64,000 nucleotides of DNA from Phymatolithon calcareum. Its lineage: Eukaryota > Rhodophyta > Florideophyceae > Hapalidiales. The position numbers were made by a program, and so were the translations under genes. Shown here piece by piece: positions 1-8,496 of this stretch (positions are counted from its first letter, which is position 1; each line of letters begins with the position of its first letter). The stretch lies in contig OZ345370.1 of the NCBI GenBank assembly GCA_977006965.1, positions 1,302,001 to 1,366,000 on the forward strand, given 5' to 3'. The notes under the pieces are model-generated. The model had not been told where the DNA came from and ran no database searches. It saw nothing but the letters and a program-made list of their open reading frames with translations.

Positions 1-1199
1 CGGTCGAACTCAATCGATGATACAATATTCGACGCCTTGAATACATCCGACCCGGGAGCGTCCGGGTACCGCGCGACGTGCAGCAACGAGGCATGACACC
101 GGAACCGGCTGTATTGTGTAACCTTCATGATATCATCGGTAAACTTCTTCAAAGATTTCCCACGAGCATCTCCATGCAAAGGCGCCACTGTCTCGAAATA
201 GTGCTCATTGAGTGCGACATAATTCTTATCCACCCTCCTACGTTTTGCTCTTAAACCGGGTAGTACATCCTTTCCTGGGCCGTGATTTCCGTCTGACGAC
301 ACAGTCATAGGATCTGAAAACCCAGCTGAGGAAGGAGCTCCAGCGCGCAAGTTGGCAAACCCGGCACGGGACCTTTCCTCCTCCAACGCGCCAATGTCTG
401 TAGTCAGCGTTTTAACCTCTTTCATCAGCTTTGTAATGATACCCTGCCTCTCTGAACGTGCTTTGTTAAGAAAATCAAGCAATAACGCATTCCGCACCTG
501 CTTCTGATTTCCTTTCTTCTCATTCTTCTTCCTTTCCAACATTGAAATCAATTGAGCTATCTGCTCCGGATCCATGTCATCATTCGCGAGAATGGCTGCC
601 AATGACGACGAGAACGGAAGCCCGGTTCCACCAACACCAATACTGGCACTTCCTGCAGCACCAACATTTCTGAGTAACGGCGTGGAGGGCGGAATAGGTC
701 CACCTGGAAGCGCGGCCGAAGCAGCTGCGGAAGCGGAATTCGGGGAAGGCGGGGAAGTGAGTGCTGCCAGTGCCTGTGCGCCCGCATGGAGTTTCGCCGT
801 CGAAGTCGGAGAAGTACAGCGAAACCCCGCACCACGCTCGCGCCGTCGCGTGATACGCGGCGGAGAGAGACGTCGCGAGGAGCGTGCGTCGGTGATTTCC
901 GGGGTGCAATCCTCATTACTAGCAGCGTTTCCACCCGCATGCGCTGCCGGAGTAGCAGGCGTTGTTGCGCCTGCGGCGGAAGATGATGCGGCAGCTGCAG
1001 CCGTGTTTGCGAGAAAGGCAGGAGAGATAGTTTCTGGGGTTGCAAAATCACGACATTGCGGACACGATCGTCGTTTTTCCAGATGTGTTCGAAGACATTC
1101 GTAACAAAAGACGTGGGCGCATCGCGTGATGTACGGTTCCAACGGCGGGCTGAGGCAAATTGGGCAACGGTACGGCGCACCGGTTATTGCCGCAGACAT
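1..1199 (-). CDS. COP1: COP1-type E3 ubiquitin ligase, N-terminal 399 codons (runs off the left edge)
   Basis: The reverse strand is open from an ATG at 1199 to the window edge. Residues 10-52 form a C3HC4 RING finger (CPIC, then CAHVFCYEC, then CPQC). A long Ala/Ser/Pro-rich linker follows, then a charged helical stretch at about 205-260 that should be the coiled coil. The last visible residues (SNIVSSIEFDR) are the entry to the WD40 propeller and are highly characteristic of COP1. In plants and animals COP1 works with CUL4-DDB1 and, in plants, SPA proteins to ubiquitinate transcription factors, and plant COP1 is light-controlled. The RING starts only about 10 residues from the N terminus, whereas plant COP1 has a longer leader. 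The WD40 domain is outside the window and cannot be judged. RING, coiled coil and WD40 entry together make the call safe. Confidence 0.93.
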   Translation of the reverse strand, partial: MSAAITGAPYRCPICLSPPLEPYITRCAHVFCYECLRTHLEKRRSCPQCRDFATPETISPAFLANTAAAAASSSAAGATTPATPAAHAGGNAASNEDCTPEITDARSSRRLSPPRITRRRERGAGFRCTSPTSTAKLHAGAQALAALTSPPSPNSASAAASAALPGGPIPPSTPLLRNVGAAGSASIGVGGTGLPFSSSLAAILANDDMDPEQIAQLISMLERKKNEKKGNQKQVRNALLLDFLNKARSERQGIITKLMKEVKTLTTDIGALEEERSRAGFANLRAGAPSSAGFSDPMTVSSDGNHGPGKDVLPGLRAKRRRVDKNYVALNEHYFETVAPLHGDARGKSLKKFTDDIMKVTQYSRFRCHASLLHVARYPDAPGSDVFKASNIVSSIEFD

Positions 1200-1615
1200 G
1201 GTCGACGTGCTCAGCGCCGGGGTAGATGCTTCGATACGGGGGCGCGCATTCCGAAGCGGAGGCGAAGAGGACGGCGAGCGCCGTGCGCGCTTCACGGGCA
1301 TGTAGGTCGATTCACTCAAGCAATCGAAATGAGCGCAATATCTGACAAGGCTGATTCGGGCGCATGCACTGTGGCTGCAATTGGGAGATGGTGAACGAAA
1401 GGTGGCGGAACTACAAATGTGGGGATAAGATATTAAGCTCAGATTTTTTAAGTTTTTTAGGGATTTTTAGCCACACATTGCACTGCGTGTGGACAGTAGC
1501 ATGTAATGTTTTTTCTATGCACACGTTAATTCGACGATAAACAACTTGCATGTATTCATTTACATTTCGCACGCTTACGTAGGGCGTGCGTGCGTGGGTG
1601 CCGCGAAATAGTTCG
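1200..1615. other. intergenic, COP1 upstream region
   Basis: This stretch separates the 5' end of COP1 from the 3' end of the EF-hand gene, so it should hold the COP1 promoter. I see no convincing ORF or repeat. Confidence 0.5.
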
Positions 1616-2137
1616 TTACAGATTAATAGTGCAATGGCGGCGGACGTGGTCAAGATCGACTGCGCCTGCAAATTCTTCCTTGGAGATGCGACCGTCGTTA
1701 TCAGTGTCCGCGTTTTTGATCACAGATTCTGCAAGCTGTTCTAATTGACTCTCGCTAAGGTGCTCGTCACCGAGAAGCATTCTCATGACGGTGCGCAAAT
1801 CTTCTTTAGACACAAAACCATCGCCGTCCATGTCGTAGACACGAAAGAGAAACATTCGTTTGAGGTCGGGGTCTGCGTTACGACCGAAGACGGAAAGGAG
1901 TTCGACAAACTGATGGAAGTTGGCGTCTTCGAACAGCGACGCGATTCGCTCCGCAAGCGGGTTCATGGCGAGTTCGGGAATCATCATCAGTGCGTCGCCA
2001 GACAGTTTGCCGCGTTTGGCACGGTCGAGTTTTTGGAAACGTTGATACAGATGCTGCACCTCGTCGGAGGAGAGTTTGCAGGTCGCGGAGATTTCCTCGA
2101 TTTCCTCCACCAGCAACGAAGACTGCCCCGCTCCCAT
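1616..2137 (-). CDS. calcineurin-B/CHP/CIB-like EF-hand protein
   Basis: This encodes 173 residues. The start at 2137 is chosen because it gives MGAGQSS, a typical N-myristoylation signal as in calcineurin B and CHP1; the longer upstream reading adds an unlikely leader. The layout is the calcineurin B type: a degenerate first EF loop (LDRAKRGKLSGD), the PELAMNPLAERI segment, a second EF region too short to hold a loop, and then two canonical Ca-binding loops, DMDGDGFVSKED and DTDNDGRISKEE. The family binds Ca2+ through the C-terminal EF pair and regulates phosphatases, exchangers or kinases at membranes. Loss of both N-terminal sites is more like CHP or CIB than classical calcineurin B, so the exact subfamily is uncertain. 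The 3' end faces away from COP1 and the two are co-directional. Confidence 0.85.
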   Translation of the reverse strand: MGAGQSSLLVEEIEEISATCKLSSDEVQHLYQRFQKLDRAKRGKLSGDALMMIPELAMNPLAERIASLFEDANFHQFVELLSVFGRNADPDLKRMFLFRVYDMDGDGFVSKEDLRTVMRMLLGDEHLSESQLEQLAESVIKNADTDNDGRISKEEFAGAVDLDHVRRHCTINL

Positions 2138-2347
2138 TATACAAAGCACCAGTGGTAGGTGAAGATAGACGGTGGTACGCGGCGATGGGGCAGACGCGGT
2201 TCGTAAGGCAGAGATCTCCACATAGAGCCGCCTTGGTCCCTCAGAGTGGTTTTTACGTTGCAACGTTGACGACAGCATGGTGTCGTCAACTGGAAATGAA
2301 ATAAGATTTTAGCCCGTTCTGGCACTGTAATGCTAAGTGGAATTTCC

Positions 2348-2398
2348 AGGGCCCTTTTCTTGTACAGCGTGTACACTGTATAGTACAAAGGAAAGGGC
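2348..2398. repeat. imperfect hairpin
   Basis: GCCCTTTTCTTGTAC is answered about 30 bases later by GTACAAAGGAAAGGGC, giving an imperfect stem with an inner GTGTACAC palindrome. It lies upstream of the EF-hand gene. Confidence 0.5.
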
Positions 2399-2760
2399 AC
2401 ACGAGAAATTGTGTTTATTGGAACCGGGATACTGTAATCCGGTGCCATAACGCTGCAACGTCCAGATAGTGTGTTGATGAGAAAGTCGAGATTTTTCGTT
2501 CCCTCTGGAGTACGGTAGATGATCCCTGAACAAAGGGGCCTTCTCACCATACTGTATGATATCATTGGGCAACTGCCGAAAAGGAACGAAGAAGTTGACT
2601 TTCCCATCAACACACTGTCTTGCCGCATCACCACTAAAGGGTCTTCTCCTTCGTTCCAAACTCTGAAGCGCAAAATAACTTAAATGTCGCATGAAGTACG
2701 AAGAAAAAAGTATGGAAGGCTGATATCATACCGTTTGACTACAGGCGCAATTAGTCAGTA

Positions 2761-2840
2761 CGCCCGCCGGGAATCGAACCCGGAACCTCAGCTGACTTCT
2801 TGCCTCCGTACGCGTTAAGCCACTGCCTAACGGAATGCAC
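2761..2840 (-). ncRNA. tRNA-like element with Pol III A and B boxes
   Basis: On the minus strand a perfect T-arm is visible: stem CCGGG, loop TTCGATT, stem CCCGG, which is a canonical B box. About 52 nt upstream is an A-box-like TTAGGCAGTGG. A T-run terminator lies about 60 nt downstream. The acceptor stem pairs at only about four of seven positions and I cannot fold a proper anticodon arm. It is therefore probably not a working tRNA but a tRNA-derived Pol III unit or pseudogene. A related element is at 34.2 kb. Confidence 0.35.
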
Positions 2841-3382
2841 AATTGGAGGCGAGAACATGCTATTTGAAGTGAATGTTCCTGCCTGCCACCAGCCTCCACC
2901 TGGAGGCACGAGAGTAGAAATAGAAATTTTTCTTCTTCCCGTTCTTCTGCCGTCTGTATGATTCGATTCAGATGCATTACTTTTGTCACACTATTATTGG
3001 ACGAATTACTATCTCAACGAGGAGATGCTCTTTCCAGTTTATGTCAATCTGAGTGGAAGTGGAAGTCTGTTCAAAGGAAAGCCAAGAATGCCTTCCGAAG
3101 GAGTGCCTCTTCTTTTTCAAAATAATTTCGAAGCAATGCTTGCAATATCTATTCGAATGCCCAATGCTTCCTCCCTGGTGGACACTCTTTTCGACTCCTG
3201 TACTGTACCTCCACTTGCAGTAGCGTTCAAAAAAGTTTCATCTCCGACTGAACCCTACACTACAATACTGTAGCATCGCCATCTTCCCATCCTCTGAACT
3301 TCATTTTGTGAACAAACAAACGTTTCTATTTCACCTAAACCTCGCATCCTCACCGCGGCATAGTCACAATTTTCCCCAGAAA

Positions 3383-5341
3383 ATGGGGAGGATTAAACCA
3401 GTTCGTTTTGAACCATCGACAACAAATCCTCTCGCCCGCGAGTGGGAGCGCGAAGCACAAATTCTCGTGAAAAAACCAGTCTCCCCATCACCTGCTTTCC
3501 GTATCCGTCGTCTCCAACATTTGGTCGAGTTAAGTCACCATGAAACCCGTCACCAACTCTACGAACTCTTCCGCCAGCCCGTCTTCCACCTGCATTACGG
3601 CGAGACGCTTGAGCAAGAGCGAGAGCGCACTCTTGCACGTTGGAAGGCCATCTCTGACGCTGGTTTTTTCCGTGGCACGCTTGCTGACCGCACCCCAGAA
3701 GGTCGTGCGCGCTATGAAGCAGTCATAGAGTCAGCCGGCATGCTCGATCATTCACTCGACATCAAAATGTCTGTCCATTACGGCTTGTTCGGTGCATCTG
3801 TCCAACTTTTGGGCACCGAGGAGCAGGCTATAAAATGGGCATCGAAGATCGAATCTTGCGAAATGCTAGGTTGCTTTGCACTTACTGAACTTGGACATGG
3901 ATCCAATGCTCGCGGAATTCTCACTGAGGCTCGATACGACGTTGCATCCGAGACGTTCCATCTTCTTACCCCGAATGACGAAGCACAGAAATATTGGATT
4001 GGAGGTGCATTCCAGTCCGCTCGATGGACAGTGGCATTTGCCCAATTGTACGCTGATGGCCAATGGCGCGGAATTCATCCATTCCTTGTGCGACTCCGTG
4101 AAGATAATGGAAAGATCATGCCTGGTATTACGCTCGCCGACTGTGGGCACAAGTCGGGACTCAATGGAGTTGATAATGGGCGAATCTGGTTCGATTTGAG
4201 CATTCCTAGGGAGCACTTGCTCGCACGACACGCCCAGGTCTCCCCTGCTGGCAAGTACACGACTCCGTTTCGCTCGCCGGATGCGCGTTTTGGGGCAAGT
4301 CTTTCCTCGCTCACCGGAGGGAGAATAAGCATTGCTTCTGGAGGGATTAACCAGGCCAAGATTGGACTGACCATTGCATTACGATATGCACTTTCAAGAC
4401 GCGCATTCGGACCTCCTGGGGAGCCTGAGACGCCGCTGATGGAGTACCAGGCACATCAGGTAAGGCTACTGGCGCCGTTGGCAACCACGTATGTCATGCA
4501 GTTTGTGCTCAATGAATTGAAGAAGAAGTGGCATCGACAGGAACTAGGAAAACAGATGCACGTGTGGAGTTCAGGATTTAAAGCACTCATGACATGGCAC
4601 ATGGCTCAAACGCTGCAGGAAGCCCGTGAGGCGTGCGGTGGGCAGGGGTATAAGAGTGAGAACCGCATTGGACCGATCAAGAATGAGCACGATATCGCCG
4701 TAACGTTTGAAGGGGATAACAAAATTTTGCTGCAGGCGGTCACCAAGGCAATGATGCCCGAATTCGTCGCTGGCGTCAAAGCTGGAGGAGTGTTTAAGGG
4801 TCATTTCACGTATATCAATAAGCGTCACGAGCTACGCAACATCGACGTCGACGCAATGGACATCCGGTCCCCGCTGTTCGGACGAAAGGTCATGCAGCGA
4901 CGTGAGGCAGCAATGTTTGCCAGACTCATGCGCGAATTGGAAATCAGACGGGAGAAGGGCATGTCTGCGTTCGATGCGTGGAATGACTCCGCTATGCTTG
5001 TGGAGGATGCGGCGAGAGCGCATACGGAACTCATTCTCACAGATGAGTTTTGGCGTGTTGTCGATGAATTGGATGAAAAGGGAGATCGGGATATTGCACA
5101 GGTGTTGAAGATATGCGGGGAGCTGTACGTGGCTCGAAGAATCGACGTGCAGTCCGTCTTTCTCAGGCTTAAGATTATCTCCCCGGAGGTTGCAGAGCGT
5201 GTGCATAAAGCCGTGCCGATGCTGGCGGCGGAATTGCGACCACATGCTCTGCCACTGGTAGATGCATTTGGTATTCCGCCACACCTGCTTGCGCCGATTG
5301 CATTTGATTATGTCAAGCATAACAGCAGGGCGAGGTTGTAG
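3383..5341 (+). CDS. ACOX: peroxisomal acyl-CoA oxidase
   Basis: This encodes 652 residues, the usual length for the family. Acyl-CoA oxidase carries out the first, FAD-dependent step of peroxisomal fatty-acid beta-oxidation, making trans-2-enoyl-CoA and H2O2. Visible landmarks are the FAD-binding segment CFALTELGHGSNARG, the region with RYALSRRAFGPP, and ACGGQGY followed by TFEGDNKILLQ, all hallmarks of acyl-CoA oxidases. The C terminus is ARL, a PTS1 peroxisomal import signal, which supports the location. The ATG at 3383 is chosen because it is the first in frame and gives an N terminus of normal length. It is a single exon. Two TACTGTA motifs lie 117 and 182 bp upstream. I see no disrupted residues. 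Confidence 0.95.
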   Translation: MGRIKPVRFEPSTTNPLAREWEREAQILVKKPVSPSPAFRIRRLQHLVELSHHETRHQLYELFRQPVFHLHYGETLEQERERTLARWKAISDAGFFRGTLADRTPEGRARYEAVIESAGMLDHSLDIKMSVHYGLFGASVQLLGTEEQAIKWASKIESCEMLGCFALTELGHGSNARGILTEARYDVASETFHLLTPNDEAQKYWIGGAFQSARWTVAFAQLYADGQWRGIHPFLVRLREDNGKIMPGITLADCGHKSGLNGVDNGRIWFDLSIPREHLLARHAQVSPAGKYTTPFRSPDARFGASLSSLTGGRISIASGGINQAKIGLTIALRYALSRRAFGPPGEPETPLMEYQAHQVRLLAPLATTYVMQFVLNELKKKWHRQELGKQMHVWSSGFKALMTWHMAQTLQEAREACGGQGYKSENRIGPIKNEHDIAVTFEGDNKILLQAVTKAMMPEFVAGVKAGGVFKGHFTYINKRHELRNIDVDAMDIRSPLFGRKVMQRREAAMFARLMRELEIRREKGMSAFDAWNDSAMLVEDAARAHTELILTDEFWRVVDELDEKGDRDIAQVLKICGELYVARRIDVQSVFLRLKIISPEVAERVHKAVPMLAAELRPHALPLVDAFGIPPHLLAPIAFDYVKHNSRARL

Positions 5342-5846
5342 AAGAGTTTATGATCGTGTGGATGCTATTCAGGTAAATTTCAGGTTGTGGACGAAAAGCG
5401 TCCCCAGGAAAACTGGCAATGTACGTCATCGTGACTATGCAGTCTAATGGTCTCTTGTCGTGTCGTGGTCTCCTTTGCTCCTCAAGAGTTCAGGGTTGGT
5501 TGCCAGTAGATGAAAGTTGACGCTGAGAATGCTCTACAATGATGCCATGAAGGTCAATCGCAGTGTAAAATAGATTTTTGTCAACAACTGTTATCACAAA
5601 GCTGTTCCGCCCTAGGCGAGAAGTTTTGTCGCCGTGAAGCATGAAAGGTTTCAAAAAAAGTAAATACTCTCTAAATGACGACATCCGGCATATGATCATG
5701 GGGCACCAAAACCCAGAATCCAGAGCTGTATCTAGGACTGTCAGGGTCTGAGTCGTGAATTAGACATGCATGGGGAGCAGCGGAATGTCGGATCGGATGG
5801 CGAAGTATGAACTTGGCACTAGAAGCTTTAGAGTAAGCTCCAACAA

Positions 5847-5915
5847 TGACTTTCATTAACAGTTAATGAAAGTCAAATCCACCGATCGTTCAGTTACTGA
5901 GCAATCGGTGGATTT
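5847..5915. repeat. two back-to-back palindromes
   Basis: TGACTTTCATTAAC and its exact complement flank one A (5847-5875). Directly after it AAATCCACCGAT (5875-5886) is answered by ATCGGTGGATTT (5904-5915), with a smaller TCAG/CTGA palindrome in the loop. Both sets of arms are perfect. Confidence 0.9.
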
Positions 5916-6576
5916 GCCGTTTAATCCGTCACAGTGGGCATCTTCTTCGCCTGTAAACTTGGATGTGCCTCGGGGAGCGCCAGGAGCAAAGACCATGGTT
6001 CTGTGCGTTTCTCGGTTGCATTTCTTTTCCGTGAAAAACAAGGTGGATCAACAGAAATCACTACAGTAGCGTCCCATATAGGAATTGATGACACTAACTT
6101 TACATATACCTCTACAGTACAGGAAGAGCATTCCTTGTCCCTCTGGTGGGATCACCACAGAGACCACAGACAGTACCAGAATGCAGACGGGATAGTGTTG
6201 AAGCACGAAAGTCCAAATCAGCGGCAATTATACAACTCGACGCCTCGGATTCAAAGCAAAACCTGGCATTGAACTCTTGTCGCCCTGGCTCGCAATAGGA
6301 TGAAAGAGGCGCAGATTGTATTGACATTTGAATCGCGACGCGGGTTCTCAAATTAAGCACAATGCAATAATTGCTTTTTTGTCGACAAGATGTAGACAAA
6401 GAATTGGAGGTCCGGTTCGTTCCAATGGGTTTCTTGCAAAGATGTTTTTTTGCGAAACTCTCAGTTCGTGGCCTTATTTGTACAGTATATCACATTGACG
6501 ATGAAATTTTCATCTCCTCTTGCTCTGGCGTTAATCTCATTCAAATAAACTCATGGCGGTGCACCGTCTACCTTCG

Positions 6577-6626
6577 TCAACGGTGGGTGATGACTGATGT
6601 GTACATCAGCCATCACCCACCGTTGA
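6577..6626. repeat. 50-bp near-perfect palindrome
   Basis: Two 24-nt arms are separated by only two bases (GT) and differ at one position. The left arm starts TCAACGGTGGGTGATG and the right arm ends CATCACCCACCGTTGA. No target-site duplication is visible. Confidence 0.9.
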
Positions 6627-6892
6627 TTGTACATAGTAAACCAAAAATCAATAATTGATTTTAATTACTATCGATTTTTCATCGTCCCAAAAATGCTCTT
6701 AATAAGCCAATAAAAATGGAGCTAATCTGTAAATTTAAAATATTTTCTTGTTTTGGCAATATATTGCCTTAATTTCTTGACACAACCGAATCGTAACCTT
6801 CTGACACATCATCAATACCGAACCAAGCATTCTTGACTCTGCACTACAGTACCTGCGCGAACTTGACACCAGAGAGGAACGACACACTCAAA

Positions 6893-7576
6893 ATGGCATC
6901 CGTGTTCGAAAACTACGATAACGAAGTAGGCGCGCTTCTACTCACGGCGTCGCGCTCAATAGCCTCTTCGCTCGCCCCGTCCACGTCGTCCCCAACAACC
7001 TCCCTGGACGCGGCCGACCGCGCGATAGTTGAAGCCGGTGAAGTAGTGGAGTCCATGTCACTGGAGGCGGCGACAGGAACAGGCGACCTGCGAGCCTTTC
7101 AACGAGAGCGCATAACAGCTCGACAACGCGAGGTGTCGCGCACCAAACGCGAACTGCGCGACGCGCGAGATCGTCTTGCGCGCGTGGCCAACGAGGAGGA
7201 GCGCACAGCGCTATTTGGGGACTCCGAAGCTGTGGCGGAACGAGTGCGACTGGTCGAGGAAACGACGGCGCTGCAACGGGGCGGAGACCATATTATGGAC
7301 AGTCGGCGAAATATCGCTCAGACAGAGGCAATTGGGGCTGGAATTTTGGAAGACCTTCAATTGCAGCGCGCCACAATCAATCGGGCGAGGGACACTGTTG
7401 TTCGAATTGATGATGGGATTGACTCTAGTAGTTCTATCATCTCGTCTATGAATCGGAGAGCATTCATGAACAAAATTGTTGTTTATGGCGTCTTTGCGGC
7501 TGTTGTTGTGACTATTCTTGGTGTGCTATATTTCAGGCTCTTCCCCGCGCAACCTGTTGTTGTGGTCGCGAAGTAA
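6893..7576 (+). CDS. VTI1: Vti1-type Qb-SNARE
   Basis: This encodes 227 residues. The start at 6893 gives MASVFENYDNEV, which matches the N-terminal helix of Vti1 (family form MSSLFQSYEQDF). The middle is a helical bundle with many Arg and Glu residues. The segment LFGDSEAVAERVRLVEETTALQRG and the following helix form the SNARE motif region, and residues about 205-222 are a single hydrophobic tail anchor near the C terminus. Vti1 is the Qb-SNARE for Golgi, endosomal and vacuolar fusion. N-terminal domain, SNARE helix and tail anchor are all in the expected order. Another Qb-SNARE such as Gos1 is less likely from the N-terminal match. Confidence 0.87.
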   Translation: MASVFENYDNEVGALLLTASRSIASSLAPSTSSPTTSLDAADRAIVEAGEVVESMSLEAATGTGDLRAFQRERITARQREVSRTKRELRDARDRLARVANEEERTALFGDSEAVAERVRLVEETTALQRGGDHIMDSRRNIAQTEAIGAGILEDLQLQRATINRARDTVVRIDDGIDSSSSIISSMNRRAFMNKIVVYGVFAAVVVTILGVLYFRLFPAQPVVVVAK

Positions 7577-8496
7577 TAGGTGCACTTTGTTCGAGAAGAT
7601 CTCCTTTGGAAAATGCGATGTTCTCTCTTCAGGGGCTCTCCACGCAGTTTGGTTTCTGTTTCGAAGGAAGTGAGGGGTATATGCAATGTTTCCAGGCTTG
7701 ATGGTCTCGAGGGGCTGGAAAGAAAATGCCAGTAGAGCACCGTCGATGCATTATACTAGCGTTGCGAGTGCACAGAGGCAGGGGGCTCGCACATTACAGG
7801 CCATCCTGATAGAGCTGAAAATCTGGCCACATCCGTGCTTTGCACCGGAATTCTAGAAGAGAGTGTGAGGAGGATGATGAAAACTCTAGCAATTGTAGTG
7901 CTATATTTGCGAAACGTACAGGATGCGATAGTTTCTCTCTAAACTAACACAACTTACTGGAACTTTCGGTGCCTCTGTCTGTACATTGGGCCAGAAAGAG
8001 GAGGAAGGAAGAAAGAAAGAAACAGCAGCCTCGACAAACCCAAGAAATCTTTTTTCGATATCCACCCAGAATTGCTCAGGGAATGCGCACAAATAAACCT
8101 TGGTTGCCGGAGTTCCATCATGGGCGATCGATCAAAAATTTTAAAACAAGCAGAACTTTGGAACCACTTCAGACTCTGCTTGCTAGGCGACAAAGTGAAT
8201 CCCGTGAAAAGTCAGAACACTATTTTACGTCTTGAATGTTGATGAGAGACTCCACCAAAAAGGAGTGCAAGAAAGTCTCCAAAATCTGCAAAGTTTGTCT
8301 GTCTAAGGAAGTCTTCCTTTAGCAATTGTAAAAAGCACGAAAACCACACACATAGATATCAGGAAAGGGTGTGCGAAGAAAGAAAATTAGCAAAGCCACC
8401 ACAAAACAATCAGTTCAGTGCAGCTCAATCCCCTGACTACTTGTTAATCTATCCACCGTCGTGAAGCAACAATAAGCGCATTAGCACACAACTTCG
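7577..8496. other. convergent intergenic region
   Basis: This separates the 3' ends of Vti1 and the large disordered protein. It has a GA-rich tract near 7990-8025 but no gene, RNA or repeat I can support. Confidence 0.5.

Larger units (their letters stand above)
2138..3382. other. intergenic region between the EF-hand gene and acyl-CoA oxidase
   Basis: Apart from the hairpin and tRNA-like element listed separately, it holds four TACTGTA heptamers (2432, 2550, 3201, 3266). The last two are upstream of the oxidase start. Open frames here have no coding character. Confidence 0.5.
5342..6892. other. intergenic region between acyl-CoA oxidase and Vti1
   Basis: It holds the palindromes listed separately, four TACAGTA heptamers (6062, 6113, 6481, 6845) and an AT-rich tract just before Vti1. 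The heptamer at 6845 is only 48 bp from the Vti1 start. No gene is seen. Confidence 0.5.

Noticed and set aside
557-1180. Several open frames of 100-200 codons on both strands at 0.5-1.4 kb
   Set aside because: They are shadows of the COP1 frame, which alone carries the RING, coiled coil and WD40 entry.
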